A DNA stretch of 64,000 bases from Theocolax elegans (lineage: Eukaryota > Arthropoda > Insecta > Hymenoptera > Cerocephalidae): contig CM047427.1 of assembly GCA_026168455.1 (NCBI GenBank), positions 59,163,249-59,227,248 on the forward strand. Reading direction: 5' to 3'. Under the pieces are notes generated by a model that worked only from the letters and a program-made list of their open reading frames with translations, searched no databases and was not told the origin of the DNA. Position numbers and translations under genes: made by a program. How positions within the stretch are numbered: the first letter of the stretch is position 1; every line of letters starts with the position of its first letter. Shown here one piece after another: positions 22,361-35,067 of the stretch.

Positions 22361-22425
22361 GTTGGTGATGGTGATGGTGCACAACTACGATTGTATACTT
22401 AATCCAACAAATTGAGATCTGGCAA
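22361..22425 (-). other. sNPF-R: 5' UTR part of the receptor exon, with splice acceptor
   Basis: On the minus strand TTTGTTATTTCAG ends at 22426, a good acceptor, so the exon likely begins at 22425. The 65 bases before the ATG include a stop in the receptor frame. At least one noncoding 5' exon must lie at higher coordinates. Confidence 0.65.
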
Positions 22426-23379
22426 CTGAAATAACAAACGTAAATTTTAATATATTAATTTTAAATAGAATAAATGTATATTATTAAAATATAAAATAAT
22501 TAATCTACAAAATTCGTAAAAGAATAAAAATGAAAAACCTGCCCTAATAATGAATTGTAAATTTGAAATAGGCTAAGGATAAGGATAAAAAGAACTACCA
22601 ATACAAAAATATGATTATAATTTAATTATAAATATGATTTTAGAGTAGAATTTTGTTAAACTGAACAAAAATTAATTATGTTCTGTTTGATAAAACTCTA
22701 TATGTTATTAGTGTAAGTAATATACCGTGGCAAAGCCTTTTAGAAAACTATCGTAGATTAATCATAGTTCATGAAAATCGACCAAAATTCCTGTACAAAC
22801 AAAGAGTTTGAAGTGCTTCAAAATATAAGAATATGCCGCTTAGTTATTTGAATAATAAATAAGGGATGAAATATAGTAAAGAGAAAATTAATCTTGAAAT
22901 TACTTTTGTTAATTTTGGTAATGTTTAACATCAAATATTATAAAAATTAACTTAATATAATGTAGATGAATTTGATGAATCGCTTTCCATTTTCTTACGT
23001 AAGGATAAGGTAATGGATCGATGGTGTGGAACAGTGGTATTTATTTTATAATAAATTTTTTATAATATACCATTGGCTATATCACCATTGATCCACTACC
23101 ATATCTATACTTACAATTTTGAGACTGAACTCAGAATATTTCAACCTTTTGCCACTTGACAAGTAAACTTTGTACTGACATGTTCGTATATCTAGTCGTT
23201 TAAAATTTTATTATGTAATCAATTGTGACTTATTTTTAAAGCCTGGTGAGGTTGACTTTTTAAGCCAACGACACAATGTTTATTTTACATATGCCCTCTT
23301 TTAAATCGATTATAGAAGTTCAAATTCTATAAAAACATAGAGAACGTCAATAATCAAATTACAGCACAGTAATTGCAAA
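22426..23379. other. AT-rich DNA, probably receptor 5' intron
   Basis: No reading frame of note. An inverted pair (GGTAATGGATCGATGGTG near 23010 and CACCATTGATCCACTACC near 23085) forms a modest palindrome around an AT-rich centre. Confidence 0.45.
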
Positions 23380-23930
23380 TCATTTTTCTAAACAAAATAC
23401 ACAGTACAATTGGTCGTCTATAAACGAAAAGAGGAGTCCTTTTCTTCCCGATCGTCCTCGATTTTCCCATTCCGCGATGTTGATAACGTCTGCTTCCTGC
23501 GAGTTTCTAGTAATTTCATTTTCCCATTCTCCGCCGGTACTTCCGGCTAGTGACACCATCACCATTCGCCATCTATTCTCTCTGGTTTCGGCTATCGCAA
23601 CGTAGATAAACGACCTGGATGATATATCGTTTAGCATTTCTATTCCTGAAGTTTCATGTCTTTTTTCTCTCCCTCTTACTTTCGCATGAATAGTGTGCAG
23701 GTTTCTTCCGCCCGTTTCTCCGCTCCCCCTCGACGCATCGCCCGCTAACGTCGGCCAGCTGCGGGAGCAAGTTCGTGTCTCCCTCCCCCACCCTCCCTCC
23801 ACCCCCCCCCACCTATTCTTACACCCGTTAAGAGATGTGCGAACGCAGTAGTAAGTACCGCGAGCGAGACAAAACAATTCTCTATCATCCTCGTTTTTGT
23901 GGGTGTTTTCGTACTGCGGACAACTGCATC
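23380..23930 (-). other. GC-richer island upstream of the receptor
   Basis: A ~550-bp island of higher GC, with CT/CCCTCCC runs, lies 1 kb upstream of the receptor coding exon on the same strand sense. A 165-codon minus-strand frame covers it, but it is Gly/Arg/Glu-rich over simple sequence and has no domain. A promoter or 5' noncoding exon of the receptor is the more likely explanation. This is inference from position and composition. Confidence 0.35.
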
Positions 23931-26900
23931 ACCGTGAGAGTTGACAGGAACAGCTTTTCAAATTGAAAACATAGGAATCTTGTCACTTTGTTTCTTTTTC
24001 CTACATCTCCATGTACCCAATATCCTACACATCGATCTGCACCACCTTTCAACCTCACAGTCCTGTCAAGGACTTATTCATTTGTGAAGCAGGATTTCGC
24101 TAATATTACTGGCTTATCAAACACTACCCATGTTATTAACTAGTCATTTTCTTTTCTTTGTACATCGCTGAAGTAAGGCTCGTCTCAGATCTTTGTAAAT
24201 GTTATACGCTTTATTGAAGGATTAACGGTATGCTAAATTCAAAGATCTAGGGTGATTTGTTATAAACAATTTTTTGAATACATTGTAAAATTATGACTTT
24301 AAGTAATTTCATAATATTCGTAAAATTTCAACAGAAAAATCAAGAAATTCTATCAAGTTCATTAAAGACTAAACTATTTTTTTAATTTATTTTATATATA
24401 GGTTCCCGAAATAATATAAGAGAAAAAAATTATTAAAAATTGTGATTTTTATACGTCAGTTAATGGAAGTCATATTGATCGTGACATATAATTATAATTT
24501 TAATTCGTTCTAAACATGGGAGATTAAAAACTAAAAATAAGTTTAATAAGATAAAATTCTGTTCTTTCAAGCAAGCTGCAGGAAAATTTATCGAATTTAT
24601 CTTTTGAAAAAGAAATTGGTTACCATATAAATAAGAAATTTAATTGATTGCTAATCTTTATCGGATGTATTGAAAACGTGGCAGCATCATACATAACGAT
24701 TAATCTGACAAGTTAATTCGAATTTACGAAAAAATTATTCTAATAGAAATAAAAACTTTTTGTATTGAAAATGGCATTGACGCACGAGTTTCAAATTCAT
24801 AACATGACGACGATATTACCAACTGAAAACCGAATTACGTAAATAATCTTAATCAGAATTAATAATTAAAAATTATTACTATTATTGATATGTTTAAAAT
24901 ATTATTTAAATGAATAAGAATAATTTTAAAATGTATTTTAACTTACTAAAATGTCTAATAAATTTTGGGTTATACAAGCATTACTGCATTGATGCAGGAG
25001 TTGTTAAGAAACCGCGTTTTTAAGTTTGAAAACATTCTTTTTTCGCTTTTTTCTTACCTTTATTGTTAATAAACATATTATTTCAAAAATATGACAAAAC
25101 CTACAGACATAAATTATCAAAGCGTTACCATACAAAATGCAATTGTCATTATTTTTTACGCTGTTATCTTTTGTTTTTACATAATTAAATAACATAATTA
25201 ATTCGTCTTGATATTCCGCATTTCGATTATCCTATACCGCTCTCACACACGTGAGATGCCGATACGCGCGTCGCTGTTACGCACGTACCAATATGCGGAA
25301 TTCTTAAATATGCCTTAAAAAACATCTGCTTGAATATAGAAGAATCTGCATAATTATAGAAGAATCACATTGGAGAAAACAGATTTTCTTTTTGAGGCAT
25401 ATTGAAGAACACTTGCGCTAAAATAAAAAATTTGTTTTTTCAATGTAGCTAAGTTCTAAGGCTATATATTTTTCATTAAATTAAAAACAATTATTTCAAA
25501 TAATATTATAGATATGCTTGCATTCCTTCTTAAAATGTCAATTATTTATAAAAAATATATTCTTTGACAGACTTCTGTGTGTGTCATAAATAGAAAAATG
25601 TAAGCACATGAGTAAGTTAATGCTGATATGTTTATATACACAAAAAGAAAATCTGTAACGTTTTTTCAGACCGTAACTCGAAAATATCTCCTATAAATGT
25701 AAAAAAATAGTATTTAAAAAAACTGATATCGTGCTTTTGCGAATTTCAACAAACTTCATGAGAATATAATTCAAATGTTAGTGATCGCGTATATGGAGAG
25801 ACAAAACCTCACCAATTTTCATACCAGTGGGGAAAGAATTTTAATGTCATAGAACTATAAAAATAAGCTCAAATTAGGAGAAAAATTATTTATATTCCCA
25901 ACTTTACCATTGTGCACAGTATCTTCTTAAATTATATTTTCGAGGCATAAGTAAATATATGCACATATATATTCCATGTTTGAAACGTTCGTGTAAAATT
26001 CGTCAAAACTATTAAGCTCTAATTCTAATTATACCAGCAACATAAACTGTCAGTTGTAAACTAAAATCAGTGTTTACACAATTATTTACTGTGTGCTATC
26101 GTAACCTTGAGGTAACGATGCGCTTTCCAGAAACGTCCTAAAAATACGATTAGGTATAAGTTTATAGAATTTTTCTCGAGGGCCGAATCGTCGAGTCATT
26201 TTCAAATAATTAATACACCAAGCGTACTTCTTATTAGCATATATATTAATTTAACTGATATAACTGGAACTTTTTCTCGCTACTCATGCTTAATTTTAGA
26301 CGCAAATGAGCCAAGTTTGGATTACGTATATTAATTGTCGTCGATTCTCTCACTTTCTCTCTCGATTACTCCAATCTTTCCGCGATGAAATATTTCATTA
26401 TCGAAGGTGTCAAAACCTCTCAGATGACGTATCTACGTAATTTTCCTTTTTATACAACATTTTCCAATTAAATCTAAAGGGACGATTCTTCTAAAAATAC
26501 ACTCTTCAGTTATTGTTATCTATTTTCGTAATATTTATAGATTATCATAAAAATTTGACAATAAATAAAGAGAGAATTTTGTTGTAAATTTAGTCATACC
26601 ATCAGGATAAACCTACTGGATCATTTAATAAGTATAAGTAATCTACAAATTATAAAGATATCACGATAAGTCAAGAGAGCAACTTCTGTACAAATATTAT
26701 GATTTAGGTTAATTCGAGTTTACCGTCCCGATATAATAATTTTCATAGTGAATATAATAATTGATACGCGGAGGAAAAGTTTTTATAAAAAATATCAAAA
26801 TGTTTTGGGTAAATATTGTAGTGCTAGTATGGTCCAAATTCTAAAATAAAAGACATGTTCGAAGCGTCTACATAAAATTTTAATGTAATTCTTAATTATT

Positions 26901-29900
26901 ACATAAAATTCCGAACAAAAATTATAAAAGCAAGCGAATGTCATAATTTTACCCTGAAAATGTGGCTAATATTTATTCAACTTTTCTCTGCATATAGGTA
27001 TTCAGAGAAAGTTTTTGAATATGTAAAATGTGTATGCGTATATATACTACGTAATCAACTTTGAATTTAAGTTGCACTAGATCAAACTACACGGAGAAAT
27101 AGTTCTAGTAAAAATAACTGTGTTATTGAGTAACTGAAAGGTAAGACTTGATAAATCTTTAGTTATTTTGGTCAAGTAACACGTATTAAAAATGTATACA
27201 AATTAAAAGTATACTCTATAACTTAGGCGTTAAAAATGATGGATTAATAATATTTATATAAACTGACAAAAATTATGCAAACAAATTAAATGAACGGAAA
27301 CGGCTTATACATCTAAAACAATACGTATATCTTGTACAGTACGACAAAAAGTCATATTGTGAAATTGGATAAAAATTGGGTAATTTTACTAGCAAATTTA
27401 TATTTTTTACCAATGACTATTGAATAATTTCGATTTCTACTAGATGGTAACTGTAGAATTTAACATTGTATTTAATTGTGAAAGCTACTATATAACTTTT
27501 TTCTCCGTACACATATACTGTATTTCATTTATTGATTGAAGTAATCTGCGTGTGAATATACATCCGAGTCCGATCCCCGCAAGTTGAGCATTCATCTCAA
27601 AATTCATCTAATTGGTTACTAGATCTATAAATAAAAGTTTTAGAATACATAAAAATTGTAAAGAATTATTTATATATATATAATGTGATTTTAACTTATT
27701 TCCCTTAAATGATCGATTTTTAATTATCTTTGTAAAACAAAATTTTTAATACAGCTGTAAAATAATATCAAAAACTTGTAAATAATATTATTTCGCGATA
27801 ATATATATGTGCCATTTTTTGTGACCCATTAAAAAGGATCTTAGTCTAACGTAATTATTTTTTAAATCAAACTATATATAATAGTAAAAAGGTATTATAG
27901 GTAATTAAAAGAAATCATGATTATATTTTAATAAAGTTAAGAATACTTTACATCATGATTTGTTTTACAGTTTATTTTGTGAATAAAGTACTAGAAATTA
28001 ACAAAATAAAGCTACTGCCACGCGTCAAAGTGTACCAGTAGTTTTAATTTTTCAATTTACGTATAGTATATATAGTTAACGATTTAATACAGATTTAGGT
28101 CTATATCGTGCCACTTAATGAAAATGCAACATCTTATGACATAGACTAACTTAATAAGTGCACAGCATTAAGTACTTTAAAATATCTATAAAGAAAGTTT
28201 TCCCACAGATAAGCAAATAACCAATCTATTGATAATAATGGTTAAGTTTGTGAGTTACTTAATCTTGATGCTGATTATCGTTTTTAATTAAAGCTCTTTA
28301 ATTTAACTTTGAAAATCGTACCGTTACATTAGCAAATTTCGAATTAGATATTCCAGACTAATCCAGCTTGATTCTTTCAAGAGATAAGGCCGGTAAATAT
28401 TACGGTAGATAATAGCAAACACTGATTTATCGCTACTAAAACTACTTGTATAATCTACTTAATATTATACCGGATAATATTTTCCGCTTTAGGATCTCAT
28501 AAAAAAATTTCAATTTTCAATTTTTTCCGGATCAGTGGGTAATTTATGACTGCTCTACAATTTTTTGTAACACTTTCACAACGCATTGAATTAAAGCGAT
28601 AAAAATGAAATTCCTTTATTTGTAAGACAATCAAAAATATACTAGGCTGTTATAAAGATGTTTACAACACAGTAGTGTGTCTCCGTATGCAGTCAGACAT
28701 TATGTGCACACACACGCATATGTACTCACCTCCAGGCACTTTTCCTCACTTTTTCAAATTGCATGAAATTCCTAAGTTATGTTGTTTAATCAAAATTATA
28801 AATTTGCTTCAGTTATGTTAAATAATTATACCCTAATAAATTATATAATATTTTATTTTCATCATAAACTAGCTATTTTTTTTAAAAAGAGGATACAAAT
28901 GATCTTACTATAAGCTGCAAGCATTAGAAATGGCCAAATGAATACTAGAATAGTCTTTGTATTAATATTACACGGAGAAAATAATGTCTATATAAATAAA
29001 AGAAGATTTCATTGATTCAATGAAATATTTTCTTTGCAGAGTACTAATAAAATATTAATTAATACTATGTGAAGCTTTCTTCAACCATTGGTCAACGAAA
29101 TTATTGAACTTTAACATAAGATATTTGTACTATATGTAGATTTTTTTCCAATATGGCAAATAGCATACAAAAACTTCTCAAAAACTTGCCTTTTTCATTT
29201 GCCATTACTTACTTCAAATAGTTCAAAGTTTAGAAAAAACTTCCATCGAACAAAAATGTCTTAAAATTGATTAAAGAACATTCTAGTTTTCCAGATACTG
29301 CGGAGAGTATTTTTAATTTAATATAAATTGAAAAAATGAAAATTTAAAAAAAAATTTTAAAAAGGTTCTAATAAAGTATTCTTTAAGTAATTATAAGACA
29401 TTTATAATTTTAGAAAATGTTCACCGATGCTTTAAGATTTATTAATTGTTTCAATATATACAATATGAATTTTGCGGTCGAAAGCGTCAAAACATTAATG
29501 GTTTTTGTTATTAAAGAGTTAATTACAGTTATATTTTGTAGTATTATTCCTTATTTCAGCATTTTGTTTCTAATAATTTTTATACTGCTATTGACGATTA
29601 TTCATTATATACTTCAATTTCGAAGCTAATCAACGGCAAAGGCACGCGTTGTGTTTTTTTATCCGCATTATTTGTCAAGTTCAGTTTAACAATTATATTG
29701 TACACACTTTAATTCAATTCCTATTTCCATAAAAATTAGCTTCAAATAACAATGTTTACTGAATACATATGAAAGATGTATGAGTAAAACAGTAGACTTT
29801 CATACACTGTATCTTTCCATTAATTTCCATAAATTACCATCAAATGACAGTTCGTGTAATGACATGAAAAGGTTGTCGTGTTATACTCCGAATAGGAACA

Positions 29901-31706
29901 ATACAATCAGTACATTAACAAATATGCAATATAAAGTTTTTCAAAAATGCTTTGACGTAAATGTATGTTCTCTTTTAAAAAAATTACAATTATATTCGGT
30001 CACTCGGGATTTGAGAGATTGATTGAAGTATATTATTATTTACATAAATGTAATCAGAATCTCAAATATAACAGTATTTCATTGATTTAAAAATGATGTA
30101 ATTGTAAAAATATAGATTATCAAGCATAAAAAATACAACTATATATTTATGTAACATAACTGATACAAATTTATTTTCTCAATTGAAAAATATATTTTCT
30201 ACGTAAAGTTTAATAGCACATAAAAATAATGTACCATACATCAACGTATACATATAAACCGACTTTGTAGGAAATTTTATATAATCGACATCAATATTTC
30301 CAGCAATTTTCATCCGAAAATCCTACGATCCATCATTAATTTTGAAAACCAATGGAATCTTAAAGTATCATATAAGACGTCTTAATCCACCGTGACGTCG
30401 TAGCACCAATGCAAACCGCCCCAAAGTGATATAAAGAAAAAAAAATGACCCTCGAGATCCCTATGCCATCAATCACCCTTGAGGCTCGATGTGTACGTTA
30501 TACGCTGCAGTACTTTTTACCGTTCCTCACTAATGGAGCTCGTGATTACGCGAAAAATTAAGTCAATCAAATGGGTGATACGATCGAGTTCAATGGTTTT
30601 TTTCTCGCTATTCAAATGATGAATTCCTTGTTCGATGCAACATTTCCTTTGAAATTCCTTGTAATTTATTCAAACGTTGCATTCTGTTAAACTCAAGATA
30701 GATAAAAAAATAGTCGGAAAATAATCATTAAAAATTAGCTTTATTTTACTCTTACTTTATTTTATTGTTTATTACATTGTTTACTCGAAAGTAAGTATTA
30801 CTCGCAGAAATATTATATTAATTATCACAAAAACGATGATTTATATTTATTATATAACCAAATATTTTGCTTAAAATATTTTGATTAAAATCGTAATTTG
30901 TAAATTAAATATTTAAAACTATTGTAAAATTGTTAAGGTATATTTCAAACCCTGTATTTTGACATTAAATTACATATATACTGTTACAAAAAATATTTTT
31001 TTTTGCGAACGAATGTCGTGCACAGCGATTATTACGTAAAATATACCTCTTAACGCTGACTGTAATCACGTTTTACTCCTTAGCGCAAATTAATATTGAT
31101 CCTTTTCGAAGAAATAGAGTGTAGGCAGTATGAGCCAAACTAAGTTTCGTCAATCTTTTGGTTCTTTATTATAAATATATTTTTGCAATTAATCCTTTTG
31201 GTTCATTAATAATAGTTATATTTGTCTACTATTTTTAATTTAACATATATTGGGTAAAATATCATTTTCATTGAAATAATTACTTACTAATTTTTTATTT
31301 TGTAGTGTTACAATGTAATATCTTGAATTTATCTATATTTAACAATTTGATTGTACTTCTCAAGAAAAATGAAATCAGAAAAACTAATATAAAAATCGAA
31401 AATGTATTAATAAAATCAACATATAATATAGGTATATTAAATTTTGGCAGATTATACACATTGTTATTCCACCTTGCTCAGTAAATCGATACAGCTTCAT
31501 TTACGTTTGCGCTTAATTTTTTAACAATTCTAAAATGTTAGTAGAATATCTTTATGATATTAATTACGATCGTTAATCATATGACAATGCAAATATTTAC
31601 GTCGGTCAGTTTTAAATATCTGCTTTAATAAGAATTGAATATAAAGGAAATAAAAAAACAAATAATCATAACCAAACAACCAATAATGGTATAAAAATAT
31701 TTTTCT
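23931..31706. other. AT-rich intergenic or intronic DNA
   Basis: No reading frame above 80 codons and no repeat family recognised. Two slightly GC-richer spots stand out: 25230-25300 (CACACACGTGAGATGCCG...CGCGCGTCGC) and 30380-30550 (CACCGTGACGTCGTAGCACC...GAGCTCGTGATTACGCG). These may be regulatory or noncoding exon sequence, but nothing shows what they do. Confidence 0.5.
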
Positions 31707-31710
31707 TTAA

Positions 31711-32030
31711 GGGGAGTCCGTACACAAAGTTTCAGAAAAACGTCACCTCGAGTGGTGGCGCTGAAGTCAGGTGGGATAATGTTATAGAAACTACCGATAA
31801 TTGTAAATTATAAAAATACGAAGCTCTCAATCCATAAATATTGAGCTGAGCGCCATAGCCATTCAAACGGGGAACATTTTTTAGTCGGATATGAATCCGA
31901 AAAATTATTATTGAAGTCGTAAAGTGAGAAGTACGATTTGACAGGTACGAAACCTGTGTTCTGTTATCGACGCCATTGCGGAATGCTTGGTTGCGCAATT
32001 ACATCAGCTGCCTAGAGATGGCGCTCGTTT
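31711..32030. mobile_element. TTAA element end, right limit not found
   Basis: TTAA at 31707-31710 is followed by GGGGAGTCCGTACACAAAG, similar in form to the other G-run termini in this window. GTGGTGGCGCTGAAG near 31750 and GAGATGGCGCTCG near 32015 resemble the subterminal GGCGC motifs of the 4460 and 61191 elements. No matching right terminus with TTAA was found, so the extent is uncertain. Confidence 0.45.
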
Positions 32031-32128
32031 GTTTGATTTGCGTCAAAAATATTATTATGTATTCGTTCAAATGAAATAATATACTTTTTTTACTTCTCTA
32101 TAAAAGACTTCTCTATACTTATGTGGCG

Positions 32129-32135
<7 letters not shown>

Positions 32136-32188
<53 letters not shown>
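32136..32188. repeat. (TA)n microsatellite
   Basis: An almost perfect TA run of about 53 bases. Confidence 0.98.
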
Positions 32189-32191
<3 letters not shown>

Positions 32192-32674
32192 TGCGTCTCG
32201 TATAAAAATAAAATATACTTTTCACTCTAATCAGCTATAATGTGCATTTGATCCCTGTAGACTCACTTTATTCCCCGTAAACCCACTTTATTCAACATAC
32301 ACTAACTCTATTACTTATTTTGACTTCTTCCTACAAATACTAAATTAAATATACCAAAAAATCTTGCAAAAATGTATAGGAATTTGAAAAGTGTATAACT
32401 TATTATAATTTAATTATTGTTAAACAAAGAGGTCTTTTAAATTATCAGGGTGAAAATTTGTATATGCAGTTCGGGAGTAAAAGATAATTCTCTTGGATGA
32501 ATTACTGCTCTCGCTACAACTCGGGCAACAACTTTCATAAATGCTTATTTTACATCCTTAGTGGACATATAACTATTATTTTGTATAGAAGTAAAGCTAC
32601 CCGTTTACAGCAATATATATAATTAATAAATTAAATAAACAAATAAATATATCTAAAATTAAATTTAAAATCTT
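32189..32674. other. AT-rich spacer, nothing recognised
   Basis: Nearly 500 bases without a gene or repeat partner that I can see. Confidence 0.45.
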
Positions 32675-32678
32675 TTAA

Positions 32679-32818
32679 CCCTTAGAGGGCCGGAAAACCA
32701 CTGTAGTGGGTCGACCCATGATGGGCACTTTGTCAATGACCAATCCATGATATAAGATACCTTTTTTTACCATTTTTCTATGGAGGATATGCCATTCCAA
32801 ATCCCGACCCTCTAAAGG
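32679..32818. mobile_element. 140-bp TTAA MITE (piggyBac-like)
   Basis: Flanked by TTAA at 32675-32678 and 32819-32822. Left end CCCTTAGAGGGCCGG; right end on the other strand CCTTTAGAGGGTCGG. The CC start and TTAA duplication fit piggyBac-derived MITEs. Read on the minus strand it aligns along its length with the 139-bp element at 58595-58733, sharing AAAGGTATCT near the middle. Confidence 0.85.
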
Positions 32819-32822
32819 TTAA

Positions 32823-33391
32823 TCGTATATAATTAGACATTTTATTAATTATTAATTATGTATTAAAATATTTTGTACGCGTGTGTACAAAAGAAATACA
32901 CAATTACTGGAAAGCAAAGCAGCAAACTCACGTAAAACTATAAAAACAAATAAAAAAAACGTATTTAAAAATATATGCTTAAAATACAAATACATTTTTC
33001 TTTAAAAACTTTTTATGCGTACATAATTTTATACAACGTTTAACGTAGTATACTTTCATACTAACACTATACATAAAACAAAAAGAATATTAGTACAACT
33101 ATAAAAAACTACAAAATTATTCTACTGTAAGTTATATGAAAAGATAGAAGGCATGCATATTTTTGAAAGAGCTCTGGCACATTTTAATTGCAGAATTTTG
33201 CATCCATATAAATAAATTATATTAGAAAATATAATTATTTCTTTCATTTCTTTATTTAACATCGCACTTTTTAGCTTCTATTATAGTGCTAATAATCGAC
33301 GGTGATATGCGACGTATTTTTTGTAAAGAAAGCACTTGTCCAAAATATACATTTTGGTAATTGTAATAGTGCGAATGCCACTCTTTAAACA
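32823..33391. other. AT-rich spacer, nothing recognised
   Basis: No gene or repeat partner seen. Confidence 0.45.
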
Positions 33392-33395
33392 TTAA

Positions 33396-33709
33396 GGGGA
33401 TGTAATACTCAACTAGTTACCTACCGAGCTATATGAGACAATTATATTTAAGTAACTAATACATATTCTGAATAAACGAAAATAGCGTTGGAAGGCAATT
33501 TTCACATAGTGGACTTAGGTTATAAAATTTCCTTCCAATCATTCTCGTTAATTATTGCCCATACATACTTAGCACTTGGCAAAATTATAGAAGGTATCAA
33601 TACGGAGGGCAATGATGTCTTGATTTTTCATTTATTCAAATATTTCATGATTAATTGACAAAACATGCGTGCCATTACTCGTTCGGTAAAAATTGACTAT
33701 TACATCCCG
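33396..33709. mobile_element. 314-bp TTAA MITE
   Basis: TTAA at 33392-33395 and 33710-33713. Left end GGGGATGTAATACTCAA; right end, other strand, CGGGATGTAATAGTCAA: 15 of 17 bases match. A second, imperfect internal inverted pair (TTGGAAGGCAATTTT and AAAATTTCCTTCCAA) lies near 33488-33540. No coding capacity. Confidence 0.88.
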
Positions 33710-33916
33710 TTAAGTATATTACTGTTTAGATACAGCTCGAAAGCAGAAGTTCATGCAAAAAATATTACAGAAGATGAAATTAAAAAGAATTTTTATATAA
33801 AGTGCAATTTCATTTTTGTACAACAATTTTCAATATTGCTAAATAAAGCAAACATTGGAATATATATTGTATAGGTAGATATAAACCATACAAATTACAT
33901 TGTATTTGCTATCATT

Positions 33917-34164
33917 GCAAACGATTACAATCAAGTGCAAACGATTGCTATCAAGGTGGCAACGATTGCAATCAATGGCAATCAATGTGCAAACGATTGC
34001 AATCAAGTGCAAACGATTGCAATCAATGTGCAATCAATGTGCAAAAACGATTGCAATAAAGTTGCAAACGATTGCAATCAATGTGCAAACGATGCAATCA
34101 TGTACAAACGATGGCTATCAAGGTGCAACGATTGCAATCAATATGCAAACGATTGCAATCAATG
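33917..34164. repeat. ~21-bp minisatellite with palindromic core, cut by gap
   Basis: About a dozen imperfect copies of GCAAACGATTGCAATCAATGT. The core GATTGCAATC is its own reverse complement. Variants replace CAATCAATGT by CAATCAAGT or CTATCAAGGT. The array runs into the N gap, so its real length is unknown. Confidence 0.93.
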
Positions 34165-34264
34165 NNNNNNNNNNNNNNNNNNNNNNNNNNNNNNNNNNNN
34201 NNNNNNNNNNNNNNNNNNNNNNNNNNNNNNNNNNNNNNNNNNNNNNNNNNNNNNNNNNNNNNNN
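34165..34264. other. Assembly gap (100 N)
   Basis: Exactly 100 N between a minisatellite and a satellite array, an expected place for assembly failure. Confidence 0.99.
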
Positions 34265-34471
34265 ATAAAAGCTGTGAATTTTTTTTTTTGACACATTCTA
34301 TCTAGAACAGTCAGCAAAGTTGGGAGAAAACGCTGTTCTATTTCTAAATTACCAGATAGTTAAGGAGTGAATTGAAGTAAGACAAGAAACGAGAGAAGAG
34401 TGAGAAAGAGTGAGTAGAAGTGAACGAACGAGGTAGAGAGCGAGAGAGAGACAGACAGACAGGAGAGAATT

Positions 34472-34505
<34 letters not shown>

Positions 34506-34533
34506 TTAGAAGAAGAGAAGAGAGAGAGAGAGA

Positions 34534-34571
<38 letters not shown>

Positions 34572-34986
34572 AGAGAGAGAGAGAGTGAAAGAGAGAGTGA
34601 AAGAGAGAGAGGAGAGAGGGAGAGAGTAGGCCACAACCAGAATAACATTTATTAAGTGTTAATACAACGAAAAACATTTTAAAGCATTACTAAGCAAATT
34701 CAAATACGATATAACCAATAAGCGTGATAGCTTTATCGTTACTGGAAAATATGAAAATAAGAACGTGCGTGATATGGCAACAAAAGGAAACAGAAATAAC
34801 AGATAGATAACTTATAAAAGCTGTGAATATTTTTTTTTTGACACATTCTATACTAGAACAGTCCGCAAAGTTGGGAGAAAACGCTGTTCTATTTCTAAAT
34901 TACCAGATAGTTAAGGAGTGAATTGAAGTAAGGCAAGAAACGAGAGAAAGAGTGAGAAAGAGTGAGTAGAAGTGAACGAAAGAGGT

Positions 34987-35027
<41 letters not shown>

Positions 35028-35029
35028 AT

Positions 35030-35067
<38 letters not shown>

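Noticed and set aside
22361..22384. Receptor start at 22384
   Set aside because: That codon is TTG; the first in-frame ATG is at 22360, with a stop just upstream.
23380..23877. 165-codon minus-strand frame
   Set aside because: Gly/Arg/Glu-rich over simple GC-rich sequence with no domain; more likely a noncoding exon or promoter region.
33900..34291. Frames through the minisatellite and the N gap
   Set aside because: They are made of repeats and unknown bases.
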